A DNA stretch of 64,000 bases from Janthinobacterium sp. PC23-8 (GTDB taxonomy: Bacteria > Pseudomonadota > Gammaproteobacteria > Burkholderiales > Burkholderiaceae_D): contig NZ_NJGY01000001.1 in assembly GCF_002250505.1 (NCBI RefSeq), positions 1,884,507 through 1,948,506 of the forward strand, read 5' to 3'. Numbering within the stretch: position 1 is the first letter of the stretch; each line of letters opens with the position of its first letter. This document shows positions 53,574 through 63,003 of this stretch, one piece after another. A program made the translations under genes and the position numbers. The notes under the pieces were generated by a model. It saw nothing but the letters and a program-made list of their open reading frames with translations, ran no database searches and had not been told where the DNA came from.

Positions 53574-53598
53574 TCTGCGAAGATTGCAAATTTGCAGA
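53574..53598. promoter_or_regulatory. Palindrome in the mmsA / regulator divergent region
   Basis: A perfect 12-bp palindrome, TGCAAATTTGCA, lies at 53585-53596. An outer inverted pair, TCTGC at 53574-53578 and GCAGA at 53594-53598, brackets it. It is about 30 bases ahead of the regulator ATG and 105 bases from the mmsA GTG. RamB/PrpR-type regulators are known to bind TTTGCAAA-like sites, so this is a good operator candidate. Confidence 0.6.
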
Positions 53599-53624
53599 CT
53601 CCACAAGCGAAGGAGACATCGACG

Positions 53625-55016
53625 ATGGCCAAGGTATTCATGGGCGTGCGCCTGCAGCGGCTGCGCGAGGAACGGCGCATGACGCAGGCGGCGCTGGCCA
53701 AGGCGCTGGGCATTTCACCGAGCTACCTGAACCAGATGGAGCGCAACCAGCGTCCGCTGACGGTGCCGATCCTGCTGCGCATCGGCAGCGTGCTCAATAT
53801 CGACCCGCAAATCTTTTCCGAGCATGACAGCGCCAGCCTGGTGGCCGACGTGCGCGATGTATTCGGCGAACTGCCCGACGCGCCGCCGACCTCGATGGCC
53901 GAACTGAAAATGCTGGTGGAAAACATGCCGGAACTGGCTCGCTCGATATTGCTGCTGCAGCGGCGCTACCGCGTGATGGCGGAACGGGCAGATACTTTGG
54001 CCGCGCGCCTCGACGACGGCAGCCGTGGCGACAGCACCCTTGCCCTGGCGCCGTCGACCGATGAAGAAGTGCGCGAATACCTGAACCGGCGGCAGAACTA
54101 TATCGACGAGCTGGACCGGGCGGCCGAGGTGGTCGCGGAAGAACTCGATCCCCGGCTGCGCGCGCGCGACGCGCTGCAGGCGCGCCTGCAGGAACGCCAT
54201 GGCATTCGCGTTGAACTGTCCGACGGCGACGCCGGCATGGTGCGCAAGCACCGCTACGACGCCCAGCAAAAAATCCTGTGGCTGCCCGATACGCTCACGG
54301 GCGGCCAGCGCGCGTTCCAGATGGCGGCGCAAATCAGCCTGCTCGAACACAGTGCGCTGATCGACGCGCTGGTGCTGGCGGCGCAGTTTTCCGGCGCCGG
54401 CGCGCAGACCAGCGCGCGCCTGGCGTTGTCCAACTACTTTGCCGGCGCGCTGTTGATGCCCTACCAGCGCTTCCTGCAGGCGGCAGAAATCCGCGCCTAC
54501 GATATCGAACGCCTGGCGCAGCAGTTTGGCGTGGGCTTCGAGGCCATCTGCCATCGCCTGAGCACTTTGCAACGCCCCGAGGCGGCGGGACTACCCTTCT
54601 TTTTTGTGCGCGTCGACCGCGCCGGCAATGTCTCGAAACGCCAGTCGGCCACCGATTTTCACTTTTCACGGGTCGGTGGCACCTGCCCGCTGTGGATCGT
54701 CTACGACGCCTTCAGCCATCCGGGCCAGGTGCTCACGCAAGTGGCCAGCATGCCCGACGGCTGCACCTATCTGTGGATCGCGCGCCAGGTCAGCACCGGC
54801 GCACCCGGTTTTCGCGCACCGGGCAAAACCTTTGCCGTGGCGCTCGGCTGCGATATCTCGCAGGCGCACCGGCTGATTTATTCAAAAGGACTGGACCTGC
54901 ACGACCCGCAGGGCGCCACGCCGATTGGCACCGGCTGCAAGGTATGCGAGCGCCAGGCCTGCCCGCAGCGCGCGTTCCCGTCGCTGCTGGCGCAAAAGCC
55001 CGCGCCATCGGCCTGA
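53625..55016 (+). CDS. ScfR/PrpR-like short-chain fatty acyl transcriptional regulator
   Basis: 463 residues. N-terminal XRE-type [41 protein letters not shown] (residues about 9-46). An IrrE/ImmA-like region and a DUF2083-type domain follow. The C-terminus has [14 protein letters not shown], a Cys cluster that in mycobacterial PrpR binds a 4Fe-4S cluster. AAGGAG precedes the ATG at 53625. It is divergent from mmsA over a palindrome, so control of the valine operon by a CoA-ester or related ligand is likely. Confidence 0.88.
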   Translation: MAKVFMGVRLQRLREERRMTQAALAKALGISPSYLNQMERNQRPLTVPILLRIGSVLNIDPQIFSEHDSASLVADVRDVFGELPDAPPTSMAELKMLVENMPELARSILLLQRRYRVMAERADTLAARLDDGSRGDSTLALAPSTDEEVREYLNRRQNYIDELDRAAEVVAEELDPRLRARDALQARLQERHGIRVELSDGDAGMVRKHRYDAQQKILWLPDTLTGGQRAFQMAAQISLLEHSALIDALVLAAQFSGAGAQTSARLALSNYFAGALLMPYQRFLQAAEIRAYDIERLAQQFGVGFEAICHRLSTLQRPEAAGLPFFFVRVDRAGNVSKRQSATDFHFSRVGGTCPLWIVYDAFSHPGQVLTQVASMPDGCTYLWIARQVSTGAPGFRAPGKTFAVALGCDISQAHRLIYSKGLDLHDPQGATPIGTGCKVCERQACPQRAFPSLLAQKPAPSA

Positions 55017-56072
55017 TTATTCGATGACGCGGGCGCGCAGCGCATCGAAGGTGGCGCAAAAATCCATGCGCCAGGCCTCGCGCGTGGCGTCGGCTATCCA
55101 CGCCGCATCGAGGCCATTCAACATGAAGCCGCGCATGTCGTCGATGCCGAAACCGAATTCGCGCATCATCAGCCAGGCGCCCGTCGGCGTGACGTGGTGC
55201 AGGGTCGGGTCGTCCGTATTCGGATGCAGTTTCAAGCCCAGCTTTGCCATCGCGCGGATCGGGTGATCCAGGGCCCAGCGCTCTGGCGCCAGCGTGCGCA
55301 GATAATACGAATTGGTGGGCACGACGGTAAACACGATGCCCCGCTGCGCATACTGGCGCGCCAGCTCCGGGTTGTCGACGATGGTATAGCCATGATCGAC
55401 GCGGTCGACCTTGAGTTCATCGACGGCGGTGGCCACATTCATCCACGGCATGCCGAATTCGCCCGCATGCGCGGTGCATCTGAAGCCGGCCTCGCGCGCG
55501 GCGCGGTAGGCTTGCAGGAACAGCTCGGGTGGCCGCTCATTTTCGCGGTAGTCGATACCGATGCCGATTACCTCCGGCGCGCGGTGTTCCTTCATCCATT
55601 CGACCATTTGCACCGCTTCCCCGGGCGATGCTTCACGGTCGATGCTGGGAATCAGGCGGCCAATCACGCCAAAGTCGCGCTCGGCGTCGCGGATCGCCGC
55701 CACGATGGCGTCCTGCGCCGCTTCATAACGAATGCCGGACACGCGCACGGTGCCGGTGGGGTTCCAGAAAAACTCCGCATAGCGCACGCCGTGGCCGTGC
55801 GCGTCTTCCAGATATTCGTACGCCAGGCAGTACAGGTCGGCCGGCGCCACAATCAGGTGCGCGTCGAGCGCGCGCAGCACCCGCAGCACGCCCACCGGCT
55901 TGTCGCCGCGCGTATAAAAGGCGTCGATTTCCTCGGGCGTGACCACATTGCCGGTCTTGGCGGCCAGCGCGCGGAAATTAGCCTGGCGCACCGTGCCGAA
56001 CAGATGGCAATGCAGCTCCACCTTGGGGATCGCGCGGACAAACTGTTCGAGGCTCAGGGGAGAATTCGACAT
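55017..56072 (-). CDS. Adenosine-deaminase-family amidohydrolase
   Basis: 351 residues. The metal-site His pair is His21/His23 in ELHCHLFG. HAGE at 202-205 supplies the His ligand and the catalytic Glu. HGY at 227 and the Asp pair 287-288 in PNTDDP complete the site, so all catalytic residues of the ADA family are present. The usual HLDG becomes HLFG, so the substrate (adenosine, adenine or a related purine) is uncertain. It is the last gene of a unit with a nucleoside hydrolase and an ABC importer. Confidence 0.88.
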   Translation of the reverse strand: MSNSPLSLEQFVRAIPKVELHCHLFGTVRQANFRALAAKTGNVVTPEEIDAFYTRGDKPVGVLRVLRALDAHLIVAPADLYCLAYEYLEDAHGHGVRYAEFFWNPTGTVRVSGIRYEAAQDAIVAAIRDAERDFGVIGRLIPSIDREASPGEAVQMVEWMKEHRAPEVIGIGIDYRENERPPELFLQAYRAAREAGFRCTAHAGEFGMPWMNVATAVDELKVDRVDHGYTIVDNPELARQYAQRGIVFTVVPTNSYYLRTLAPERWALDHPIRAMAKLGLKLHPNTDDPTLHHVTPTGAWLMMREFGFGIDDMRGFMLNGLDAAWIADATREAWRMDFCATFDALRARVIE

Positions 56073-56094
56073 GACTCGTTTCGTATCAGGGTAA

Positions 56095-57051
56095 TCAGGC
56101 CAGGATGGCGGACAAGCGTTGCATCAATAACTCAATGGCGGCCGGGCCGTCGGCCAGGTGCGCCACCTGGGTGGTGACGGCGGCGCGGCGCGGCACGCGG
56201 AACTCGCACACCGTCATGCCGCGCGTCAGCTCGCCACGCAATTCGATGGCCACATGGGCCGGCAGGAACTGGAACAGCTGCGGCGCTTCCAGGTACAGCG
56301 CCACCACCGGGTCGTACATCGGCATCGGCACCGAACCATCCGGACTCCTGATGCGCACATAGGCTTCCAGGTAGCCGGCCAGCATGCTGGCGCGCGCCGT
56401 GCCAAGCGCGCGCAGACGCGCCACTTCCACGTTGGTGACCAGCAGTTGGCGGCACAAATTCAAACCGAACATGCGCAAGGGAATGCCGGCCCTGAACACC
56501 ACGTCGGCCGCTTCCGGGTCCGCATAGATATTGAATTCGGCCGCCGCCGTATGATTGCCCTGGTCGGTCGAGCCGCCCATCAGGATGATCTCGACGATCT
56601 TGCCGGCGATATCGGGCGCTTTCATGAGCGCGGTGGCGATATTGGTCATCGGTGCGATGGCGATCACGGTGATCTCGCCGGGATGGGCGCGCACGGCGGC
56701 GATCAGCGCGTCGACGGCGTGGCCGGCCGCGTCGCTGGACGCATCACTGGCGGCGCGGGGTGGCAAAGCGTCGCCTGTCGTTGGCATGCCGCTGTCGCCG
56801 AGGATGCGCTGCGCCGTTTCGATGGCGCCGGCCAGCGGCTGCTCGCAGCCGCGGTAGATTGCTACCTTCAGGCCGTCATGCGCCTTGATGCGCAGGGCGT
56901 TGTCCCAGGTGATATCGACCGGCGCATTACCGGTGACGATGCTCACGCCCAGCCAGTCGATCTGCGGGTTACTCCCCAATAGCAGCATGGTGAGCCAGTC
57001 GTCGAAGCCGGGGTCGGTGTCGAGCCAGATTTTTTTCACAGGTTTTCCCAT
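56095..57051 (-). CDS. Inosine-uridine-type nucleoside hydrolase
   Basis: 318 residues. The Ca-binding motif DTDPGFDDWLTMLLLG is at the N-terminus, as in all nucleoside hydrolases, and IAPMTNIATAL and GGSTDQGNHTAAAEFNIYADPEAADVVF follow. It cleaves the base from ribose in purine or pyrimidine nucleosides. GAGGAG lies 5 bases before the ATG at 57051. 22 bases separate it from the deaminase gene. Confidence 0.93.
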   Translation of the reverse strand: MGKPVKKIWLDTDPGFDDWLTMLLLGSNPQIDWLGVSIVTGNAPVDITWDNALRIKAHDGLKVAIYRGCEQPLAGAIETAQRILGDSGMPTTGDALPPRAASDASSDAAGHAVDALIAAVRAHPGEITVIAIAPMTNIATALMKAPDIAGKIVEIILMGGSTDQGNHTAAAEFNIYADPEAADVVFRAGIPLRMFGLNLCRQLLVTNVEVARLRALGTARASMLAGYLEAYVRIRSPDGSVPMPMYDPVVALYLEAPQLFQFLPAHVAIELRGELTRGMTVCEFRVPRRAAVTTQVAHLADGPAAIELLMQRLSAILA

Positions 57052-57059
57052 GATGCTCC

Positions 57060-58091
57060 TCACTGCGCCAGGCACAGCGCGCTGTCGTGCGGCAGCACGA
57101 ACGACACGGCCGAGCCTTCGCGCCAGGCCGCGCCATGGGCCGCGCAGATGCCCTTGACGGGGCCGAGCGGGGTTTGCAGCAGGTATTCGACGGTGTCGCC
57201 CAAAAAGCCGCGCGCCAGCACGGTGCCCGGATACTGGCCTGCCGCATCGTCAAAGGCGCAGACGCGCACCCGGTCCGGGCGCCAGCCAAGCACCGTGGTG
57301 CCCGCTGCGACAGCGGCCCGATACGGCAGGCTGGCACCGGCGTGGTGCAGCGCGCCGTCGCGGTAGTCGAACAGGTTTTCAAAGCCCATGAAGTTGGCCA
57401 CAAAGCGCGTCGACGGCGTGTTGAACACGGCTTCCGGCGCGGCCAGTTGTTCGATGCGCCCGCCGTTCATGACGACGATGCGGTCGGACAGCGCCAGCGC
57501 TTCTTCCTGGTCGTGCGTGACGTACAGCATGGTGATGCCCAGCTCGCGCTGGATACGGCGCAGCTCGGCGCGCATCTGCACGCGCAGCTTGGCGTCCAGG
57601 TTCGACAGTGGTTCGTCCAACAACAGCAGGGCCGGCTCGACCACGATGGCGCGCGCCAGCGCCACGCGCTGCTGCTGGCCACCCGACATCTGCGCCGGCA
57701 GGCGGGTCTCGAAACCGGTCAGTCCGACGGCGGCGATCACCGCCTCGACCTTGCTTTTGAGTTGCCCCGGCGCGACCTTGCGCAGGCGCAGGCCGAAGGC
57801 GATATTGTCATGGACGTTCAGGTGCGGGAACAGCGCATACGACTGGAACACCATGCCGATATTGCGTTTATTCGGCGCCAGCTTGCCGATCTCGCGCCCG
57901 TCCAGCACGATGCGGCCCGACTGCAGCGGCATCAGGCCGGCGATCGCGCGCATGGTGGTGGTCTTGCCGCAGCCGCTGGGGCCCAGCAGCGAAATCAGTT
58001 CGCCCTGCTCCACCTGCAGGTCCAGGTCCTTGACGGACGTGGTGTTCTTCGCGTAGCCGAGGTTCAGCTTGTGCAGTTCCAGATAACTCAT
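57060..58091 (-). CDS. ABC transporter ATP-binding protein (PotA/FbpC-like)
   Basis: 343 residues. Walker A GPSGCGKTT, signature MSGGQQQRVALARA and Walker B LLLLDEPLSNLDAK, followed by a C-terminal TOBE region. This is the spermidine/putrescine and Fe3+ importer type. It energises the two permeases that precede it in the operon. Its stop is 9 bases before the hydrolase start. Confidence 0.94.
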   Translation of the reverse strand: MSYLELHKLNLGYAKNTTSVKDLDLQVEQGELISLLGPSGCGKTTTMRAIAGLMPLQSGRIVLDGREIGKLAPNKRNIGMVFQSYALFPHLNVHDNIAFGLRLRKVAPGQLKSKVEAVIAAVGLTGFETRLPAQMSGGQQQRVALARAIVVEPALLLLDEPLSNLDAKLRVQMRAELRRIQRELGITMLYVTHDQEEALALSDRIVVMNGGRIEQLAAPEAVFNTPSTRFVANFMGFENLFDYRDGALHHAGASLPYRAAVAAGTTVLGWRPDRVRVCAFDDAAGQYPGTVLARGFLGDTVEYLLQTPLGPVKGICAAHGAAWREGSAVSFVLPHDSALCLAQ

Positions 58092-58101
58092 GGTTGATGC
58101 C

Positions 58102-58881
58102 TTACATGTATTTTGAAATGCCCAGCACCTTTTCGGTCACCATCACGAAGGCCATGGTGAACAGGACCAAGAGGGTCGACAAGGCGGCGATCGAGGGATC
58201 GAAACTGTTTTCCATATGGCCCAGCATCTCGATCGGCAAGGTGCTGATGCCCGGCCCCGTGAGGAACAGCGATACCGGCACCTGGTTGAACGAGGTGACA
58301 AAGGCGAGGAAAAAGGCGGCGATCACGGCGTTGCGGATATTGGGCAGCACGATCATGAAAAACGCGCGCAGGCGCGAGGCGCCCAGGGTGATGGCGGCGT
58401 CCTCGATATCGACCCGCAGGTTGACCAGGCTGGCGTACACCACGCGCACCGAATACGGAATCAACAGCGCAATATGGCCGATCAGCAAGCCCGCATACAC
58501 GGGCGCATTGATGGTCAATACCAGGTGGTGCAGCAGGCCCAGCCCGACCAGGATGGCGGGGATGATCAACGGCGACGTGAGCACCTGGCCGATGGCGCCA
58601 ATGCCGGGCGGCGGCATGCGCGAAAACGCATAGGCTACCGGAATGCCCAGCATGAGGGCAATCACGGTGGCGATCAGGCCGATCTCCAGGCTGGTCTGGA
58701 AGGCGCGGCGAAACTCGGGCGCGGCCCACACTTCCAGGATCCAGCGCAGCGAATAGGACTCGGGCGGGAAGGCCAGCGTCTCGCCGCCAGAGAACCCCGC
58801 CAGCAGCACGATGGCGAACGGTCCCAGCAAGAACAGGAACACCAGCCACAGCACCACGCGGGAAAAACAGCTTTCTTTCAT
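58102..58881 (-). CDS. ABC transporter permease (PotC-like)
   Basis: 259 residues with about six membrane segments. The EAA loop is near DAAITLGASRLRAFFMIVLPNIRNAV. The ATG at 58881 overlaps the next permease gene by 4 bases. With the other permease it forms the channel. Confidence 0.92.
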   Translation of the reverse strand: MKESCFSRVVLWLVFLFLLGPFAIVLLAGFSGGETLAFPPESYSLRWILEVWAAPEFRRAFQTSLEIGLIATVIALMLGIPVAYAFSRMPPPGIGAIGQVLTSPLIIPAILVGLGLLHHLVLTINAPVYAGLLIGHIALLIPYSVRVVYASLVNLRVDIEDAAITLGASRLRAFFMIVLPNIRNAVIAAFFLAFVTSFNQVPVSLFLTGPGISTLPIEMLGHMENSFDPSIAALSTLLVLFTMAFVMVTEKVLGISKYM

Positions 58882-59717
58882 ACCGAACTCCGACTCGAAG
58901 AAATACGTTTCAGGCCGGCGTTGACCAGCAATGTCATGGCGACCAGGATCACGGCGATCACATTGGCCGCGCCGAAATCGCTCTCCACGCTCACTTTTTG
59001 ATACAGCAGGGTTTCGAGCATCAGCACCTTGGTGCCACCCAGCAGGGCCGGCGTCACATAGGCCGTCACGCAGCCCGTAAATACCAGCGTGCCGCCGACC
59101 ACCAGGCCTTCCTGCGTCAGCGGCAGGGTGACCTTGCAAAAGACCTGCCACGGGTTGGCGCCCAGGGTCGCGGCGGCCGGTTCCACGTCGCGCGGCAGGT
59201 TTTCCAGCGCGCCGGCCAGCGACATCAGCATCAAGGGCAGCAGCAGCTGCAACAGGCCGACAAACACGGCGAATTCGCTGAACAGCAGGCGCAGCGGCTC
59301 ATCCGTCAAGCCCATGCCGACCAGCGCCGCATTGACGGCGCCGTTGCGGCCCAGCAGCACGATCCAGGCATAGGTGCGCGCGATGGGTGAGACCATCAGC
59401 GGCAGGATCATCATGCCCACCACCAGGCCGCGCCACTTGGGCGACACGCGCGCCACCGCCTGCGCGGCCGGGTAGCCGAGGACGATGGAGGCGAGGGTGA
59501 CGAGGGCGGCGATGCGCAGGGTGCGCCAGAAGATGGTGCGGTTGAATTCCTGCGAAAAGAATGCAACGAAGCGGTCCACGCCCCACCGCATGCCGTCGCC
59601 GACACGGAAGGCGTCGACCAGCAGCGCCAGCACCGGCAGCAGGAAGCAGACGACAATGAAGATCAGCGCCGGCAGCACCAGCAGCAGGCCGGCGCGTTTT
59701 TGGGAATCAGCCAACAT
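58878..59717 (-). CDS. ABC transporter permease (PotB-like)
   Basis: 279 residues with about six membrane segments. EAA loop near EPAAATLGANPWQVFCKVTLPLTQEGLV. The ATG at 59717 overlaps the binding-protein stop by one base. Confidence 0.92.
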   Translation of the reverse strand: MLADSQKRAGLLLVLPALIFIVVCFLLPVLALLVDAFRVGDGMRWGVDRFVAFFSQEFNRTIFWRTLRIAALVTLASIVLGYPAAQAVARVSPKWRGLVVGMMILPLMVSPIARTYAWIVLLGRNGAVNAALVGMGLTDEPLRLLFSEFAVFVGLLQLLLPLMLMSLAGALENLPRDVEPAAATLGANPWQVFCKVTLPLTQEGLVVGGTLVFTGCVTAYVTPALLGGTKVLMLETLLYQKVSVESDFGAANVIAVILVAMTLLVNAGLKRISSSRSSV

Positions 59718-60739
59718 CACTTGCTCATGGCCTTGTTCCACTGCTCCATCCAGCTTGATCGCTGCTTGAGGATGACCGATGGCTTGACGAATTTGAGGGA
59801 ATTGATCTGGTCCTGGCCATAGGTGTTGAACTGTGCGGCCGCCACCGACAGGCGCACCTCCTTGTTGGTGGGCGAGTCGACCAGATTGGTCGCCAGCTGG
59901 GTCTGCACCTCCCTGGACAGCCAGAAATCCATCAGCTGGTAAGCCAGATCCGCATTTTTCGAACCGGCGACGATGCCCATCACGTTCATGCCGGCCGCCT
60001 GGCCTTCGGCCGGGATGCTCCACTTCAACGGCAGGCCGGTCTTGAGCATTTGCGACCAGGTAAAGCGCGCCACGGGGGCGGCCCAGATTTCATCCTGGGC
60101 GAACAGGGCGGCCAACTGCGCGCTGTTTTTCGAGAACGTCACCACATTGCCCTTCAGGCCGACGATCTTCGCAAAGCCGGTAGCATAGTCGTCCGTCTTG
60201 CCGCCCCAGGCCGCGTCGGCCATGCGCAGCATCAGCGGGCCCTGCGTGGTGCTCACGTCGGGCAGGGCCACGCGGCCCTTCAGTTCGGGGCGCCACAGGT
60301 CCTTCCACGACGTCAGCGGGGCGATCTTGTCGCTGCGGTACACCAGGCCCACCGAGTACAGCGTGTAGCCAACGGCGAAATTGCCGCCGATCGGATTTTT
60401 CGCCACGTCGTACAGTTGGCCGTAGTTCTTCAGCCTGGCATAGTCCATGGGCTGGATCACGCCCTTTTGCGCCGCTTCCAGCATGCCGGAATCGGACAGC
60501 AGCACCAGGTCGATCACCGGGTTATTGCGGTGCACCACCAGCTTGGCGATGCGGTCGGCATTGTTCCCCGTTTCCACCTTGATGTCGCAAGCACATTTGG
60601 CCTTGAACGGCTCGTACACATACTTCATGAACAAGGGCTGGGCAATCGGATAGGCCGAGATGACCAGTTCGCGTTTTTCCGCCTGGGCGGCGTTCGCCAG
60701 CAAACCGAGGCAGAGGGCCAGCAAGAGGGACTTTTTCAA
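59717..60739 (-). CDS. ABC transporter periplasmic substrate-binding protein
   Basis: 340 residues. A signal peptide (MKKSLLLALCLGLLANAAQA, cleavage after Ala20) is followed by a class II binding-protein fold with NADRIAKLVV and VGYTLYSVGLVYRSDKI, resembling iron/spermidine/thiamine binders (SBP type 8). Context with a nucleoside hydrolase suggests a nucleoside-like ligand, which sequence alone does not show. Confidence 0.9.
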   Translation of the reverse strand: MKKSLLLALCLGLLANAAQAEKRELVISAYPIAQPLFMKYVYEPFKAKCACDIKVETGNNADRIAKLVVHRNNPVIDLVLLSDSGMLEAAQKGVIQPMDYARLKNYGQLYDVAKNPIGGNFAVGYTLYSVGLVYRSDKIAPLTSWKDLWRPELKGRVALPDVSTTQGPLMLRMADAAWGGKTDDYATGFAKIVGLKGNVVTFSKNSAQLAALFAQDEIWAAPVARFTWSQMLKTGLPLKWSIPAEGQAAGMNVMGIVAGSKNADLAYQLMDFWLSREVQTQLATNLVDSPTNKEVRLSVAAAQFNTYGQDQINSLKFVKPSVILKQRSSWMEQWNKAMSK

Positions 60740-60796
60740 GATGCTTCCTTTCAGGGAACGGCGCTGGCGGGCAGCGCCGTCAAGGTGAGACAGATG

Positions 60797-61912
60797 TCAG
60801 AAATAATGGCGCATACCAAGGATCAGCACGCTTTGCGTCTTGCCGGACGAAGTGCCGAAGCCGAACACGCGCGCAAACGTCGCGTCGCCGGCCGCCTTCT
60901 GGTAGCTCCAGGTGATGGCCACGTCGGTGCGCCTGGACAGGAAGTAATCGGCCTGGAAGTTGACCTGGTGCCATTTCGGCGTCTTGTTGACCACATCGTA
61001 CTTACCGGTGGTATAGAAATACGAGGCGCCCAGGTTCAGCGCTTGCGTCAGCTTGTGGTTCAGGTTCAGATCCAGGTTCTGCAACGTCAGATTGCTCTGG
61101 TCCATATAGTGGTAGCGCACATTGGTGTACAGCGCGCCAAACCTGGTCTTGCCCACATTATAGAAGCCGCCCGTGCCGGCGATGGCCTGGCTGTCCACTC
61201 CCACGCCTTTGACAGCGCTCTTGTTGAAGATCAGCAGCGAGCTGCCATAGTCGTTGCCGATGGCACCGTTCGGCGACTCGGCCGCGTTCGGATGGTCGAG
61301 CCTGGAGTACGCCAGCGCCCAGCTGAAGGCGTCGGCCTTGTACTGCGCACCGGCGCTGTAGACGCGGTTGCGGCTGGAGCTCTCCGGGTTTTCGCTGAAA
61401 CCATACAGGCCCGTAAAGGCGAAGTTGCCGATGGTCGGGCTGACATATTTGACCGCGTTTTGCACGCGCAGGTTGTTGTAGCCATTGTCGTTGTCGCCGA
61501 TATGCACGCCATTGCTGGCAATGACTACCGGACCGAGCAGGTCCTTGACGGCCTCGTACTGGCGGCCCAGGGTCAGGGTGCCCTTGTCATCGCTCGACAG
61601 GCCGACGAAGGACTGGCGGCCAAACAGGCGCCCGCTTTGCGCGGCCACGCCCGTCATCACGTTAAAACCGTTTTCCAGCACGAACAGCGCCTTGTTGCCG
61701 TTGCCCAGGTCTTCCTGGCCGCGAAAGCCGATGCGCGGATTCTGGTTGGTGCCGCTCAGGGCATGCGTCACGTTGCGGCCATTTTCGTCCGAGACATAAC
61801 CGATGCCGGCCGACAGCAAGCCATACACCTGCACGCTGCTTTGCGCCTGCGCCGCGCCCTGCACCGCCAGCAAGCCACCCACCACCATTGTTCCCGTCAT
61901 CCATTTGTTCAT
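60797..61912 (-). CDS. Gram-negative porin (betaproteobacterial type)
   Basis: 371 residues. Signal MNKWMTGTMVVGGLLAVQGAAQA (cleavage after Ala23), then QSSVQVYGLLSAGIGYVSDENG, a typical porin start. SRIGF-like PRIGFRGQEDLG and LFGRQSFVGLSSDDKGTLTLGRQY are present, and the chain ends in HYF, the C-terminal Phe recognised by the Bam complex. It precedes the ABC importer and would admit its substrate across the outer membrane. Confidence 0.93.
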   Translation of the reverse strand: MNKWMTGTMVVGGLLAVQGAAQAQSSVQVYGLLSAGIGYVSDENGRNVTHALSGTNQNPRIGFRGQEDLGNGNKALFVLENGFNVMTGVAAQSGRLFGRQSFVGLSSDDKGTLTLGRQYEAVKDLLGPVVIASNGVHIGDNDNGYNNLRVQNAVKYVSPTIGNFAFTGLYGFSENPESSSRNRVYSAGAQYKADAFSWALAYSRLDHPNAAESPNGAIGNDYGSSLLIFNKSAVKGVGVDSQAIAGTGGFYNVGKTRFGALYTNVRYHYMDQSNLTLQNLDLNLNHKLTQALNLGASYFYTTGKYDVVNKTPKWHQVNFQADYFLSRRTDVAITWSYQKAAGDATFARVFGFGTSSGKTQSVLILGMRHYF

Positions 61913-62039
61913 TGCCGCCGCCCTGTTCAAGTTATCCGCTGTTTATTGTTCTGCGTGTGGTCGTGTGTTTGCAGGAAATTGTTGCTTTCATAGCAAAACA
62001 GCACCAGTCCAGAATATGGTAAATTGCGAAATAAGAAAA

Positions 62040-62082
62040 TTTGTTTATTTTTATAAATCCATTACTTTTTCTGATAAACAAA
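62040..62082. promoter_or_regulatory. Inverted repeat before the LysR gene
   Basis: TTTGTTTAT at 62040-62048 and ATAAACAAA at 62074-62082 are perfect inverted copies 25 bases apart, ending just before the ATG at 62086. It may be an operator for the LysR protein at its own start, or a hairpin affecting translation. The porin/LysR intergenic region is AT-rich. Confidence 0.4.
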
Positions 62083-62085
62083 TCC

Positions 62086-63003
62086 ATGCATGAGCTGAAC
62101 AAGAAAATTTCCTTACGTCATTTACAAGCTTTTGCCACGCTAGCCCGTGTCAACAGCTTCAGCAAGGCCGCACAGCAATTGTGCGTGACGCAACCGGCGT
62201 TGAGCGCCTCGATCAAGCTGCTGGAAAATCAGCTGGGCAATAAGTTGTTTAATCGCACAACCCACCAGCTGGAACTGACGCGCGAAGGCAAGCTGGCGCT
62301 CGATTACGCCATCCATTTATTGAATACCGCCAGCAATACCTTTGCCGATATCCAGCGCGCCATCGGCAGCGGACGGCACCGCATCCGCATCGGCGCCATC
62401 CCTTCCGCGATGGCAATGACGGCGGTGGTGGTGGCGCGCTACAACGAACGGCACGGCGACGAGGTGGAAATCATGTTGTCGGATATGCCCAACGATGGAC
62501 TGCTGCAGGCGCTGCACTCGGGTCAGCTCGATTTTTGCGTCGGCATCGAAGTGCCGGGCGCCGTGTCGCTGGAAACGGTGGGCCTGTTTGAAGACGAGCT
62601 GGTATTGGTGACGGCGCGCAGCCATGCGCTGTCGGCCTTGCAGGAGGCGCGCTGGGATCAGCTGTCGGGCCAGGAAATCGTGGTGTTTACAAAAGGCAGC
62701 ATCTGGGAGTTCGCCTCGAGCGCGCTGCGCCAGCATGGCTTGCAGCCGTCGTCGCTGTACCAGATGGTGCACAGCGAATCGCTGTATGGCGTGGTGCGGG
62801 CCGGCATCGCGGTCGGCGTCATGCCCAGCCTGTACACGACTTTTCTGAACGACGACGACCTGCATGTGGCGCCGCTGCGCCAGCCTACCTGCAAGCGCAA
62901 GATCGCGCTGATGCGGCGTAACGAGATCAGCCGCAACCACCATGTCGATCACTGCTTCCTGGCGTTGAAACAGGACTTGCAGCAGGTCGACCAGTGGTTC
63001 TGA
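62086..63003 (+). CDS. LysR-family transcriptional regulator
   Basis: 305 residues. HTH: LRHLQAFATLARVNSFSKAAQQLCVTQPALSASIKLLENQLG. Effector domain with IRIGAIPSAMAMTAVV and ADGI-like GIAVGVMPS. It is divergent from the porin and ABC operon and is its likely regulator. No strong ribosome site precedes the ATG. Its stop directly abuts rsmA, which is convergent. Confidence 0.9.
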   Translation: MHELNKKISLRHLQAFATLARVNSFSKAAQQLCVTQPALSASIKLLENQLGNKLFNRTTHQLELTREGKLALDYAIHLLNTASNTFADIQRAIGSGRHRIRIGAIPSAMAMTAVVVARYNERHGDEVEIMLSDMPNDGLLQALHSGQLDFCVGIEVPGAVSLETVGLFEDELVLVTARSHALSALQEARWDQLSGQEIVVFTKGSIWEFASSALRQHGLQPSSLYQMVHSESLYGVVRAGIAVGVMPSLYTTFLNDDDLHVAPLRQPTCKRKIALMRRNEISRNHHVDHCFLALKQDLQQVDQWF

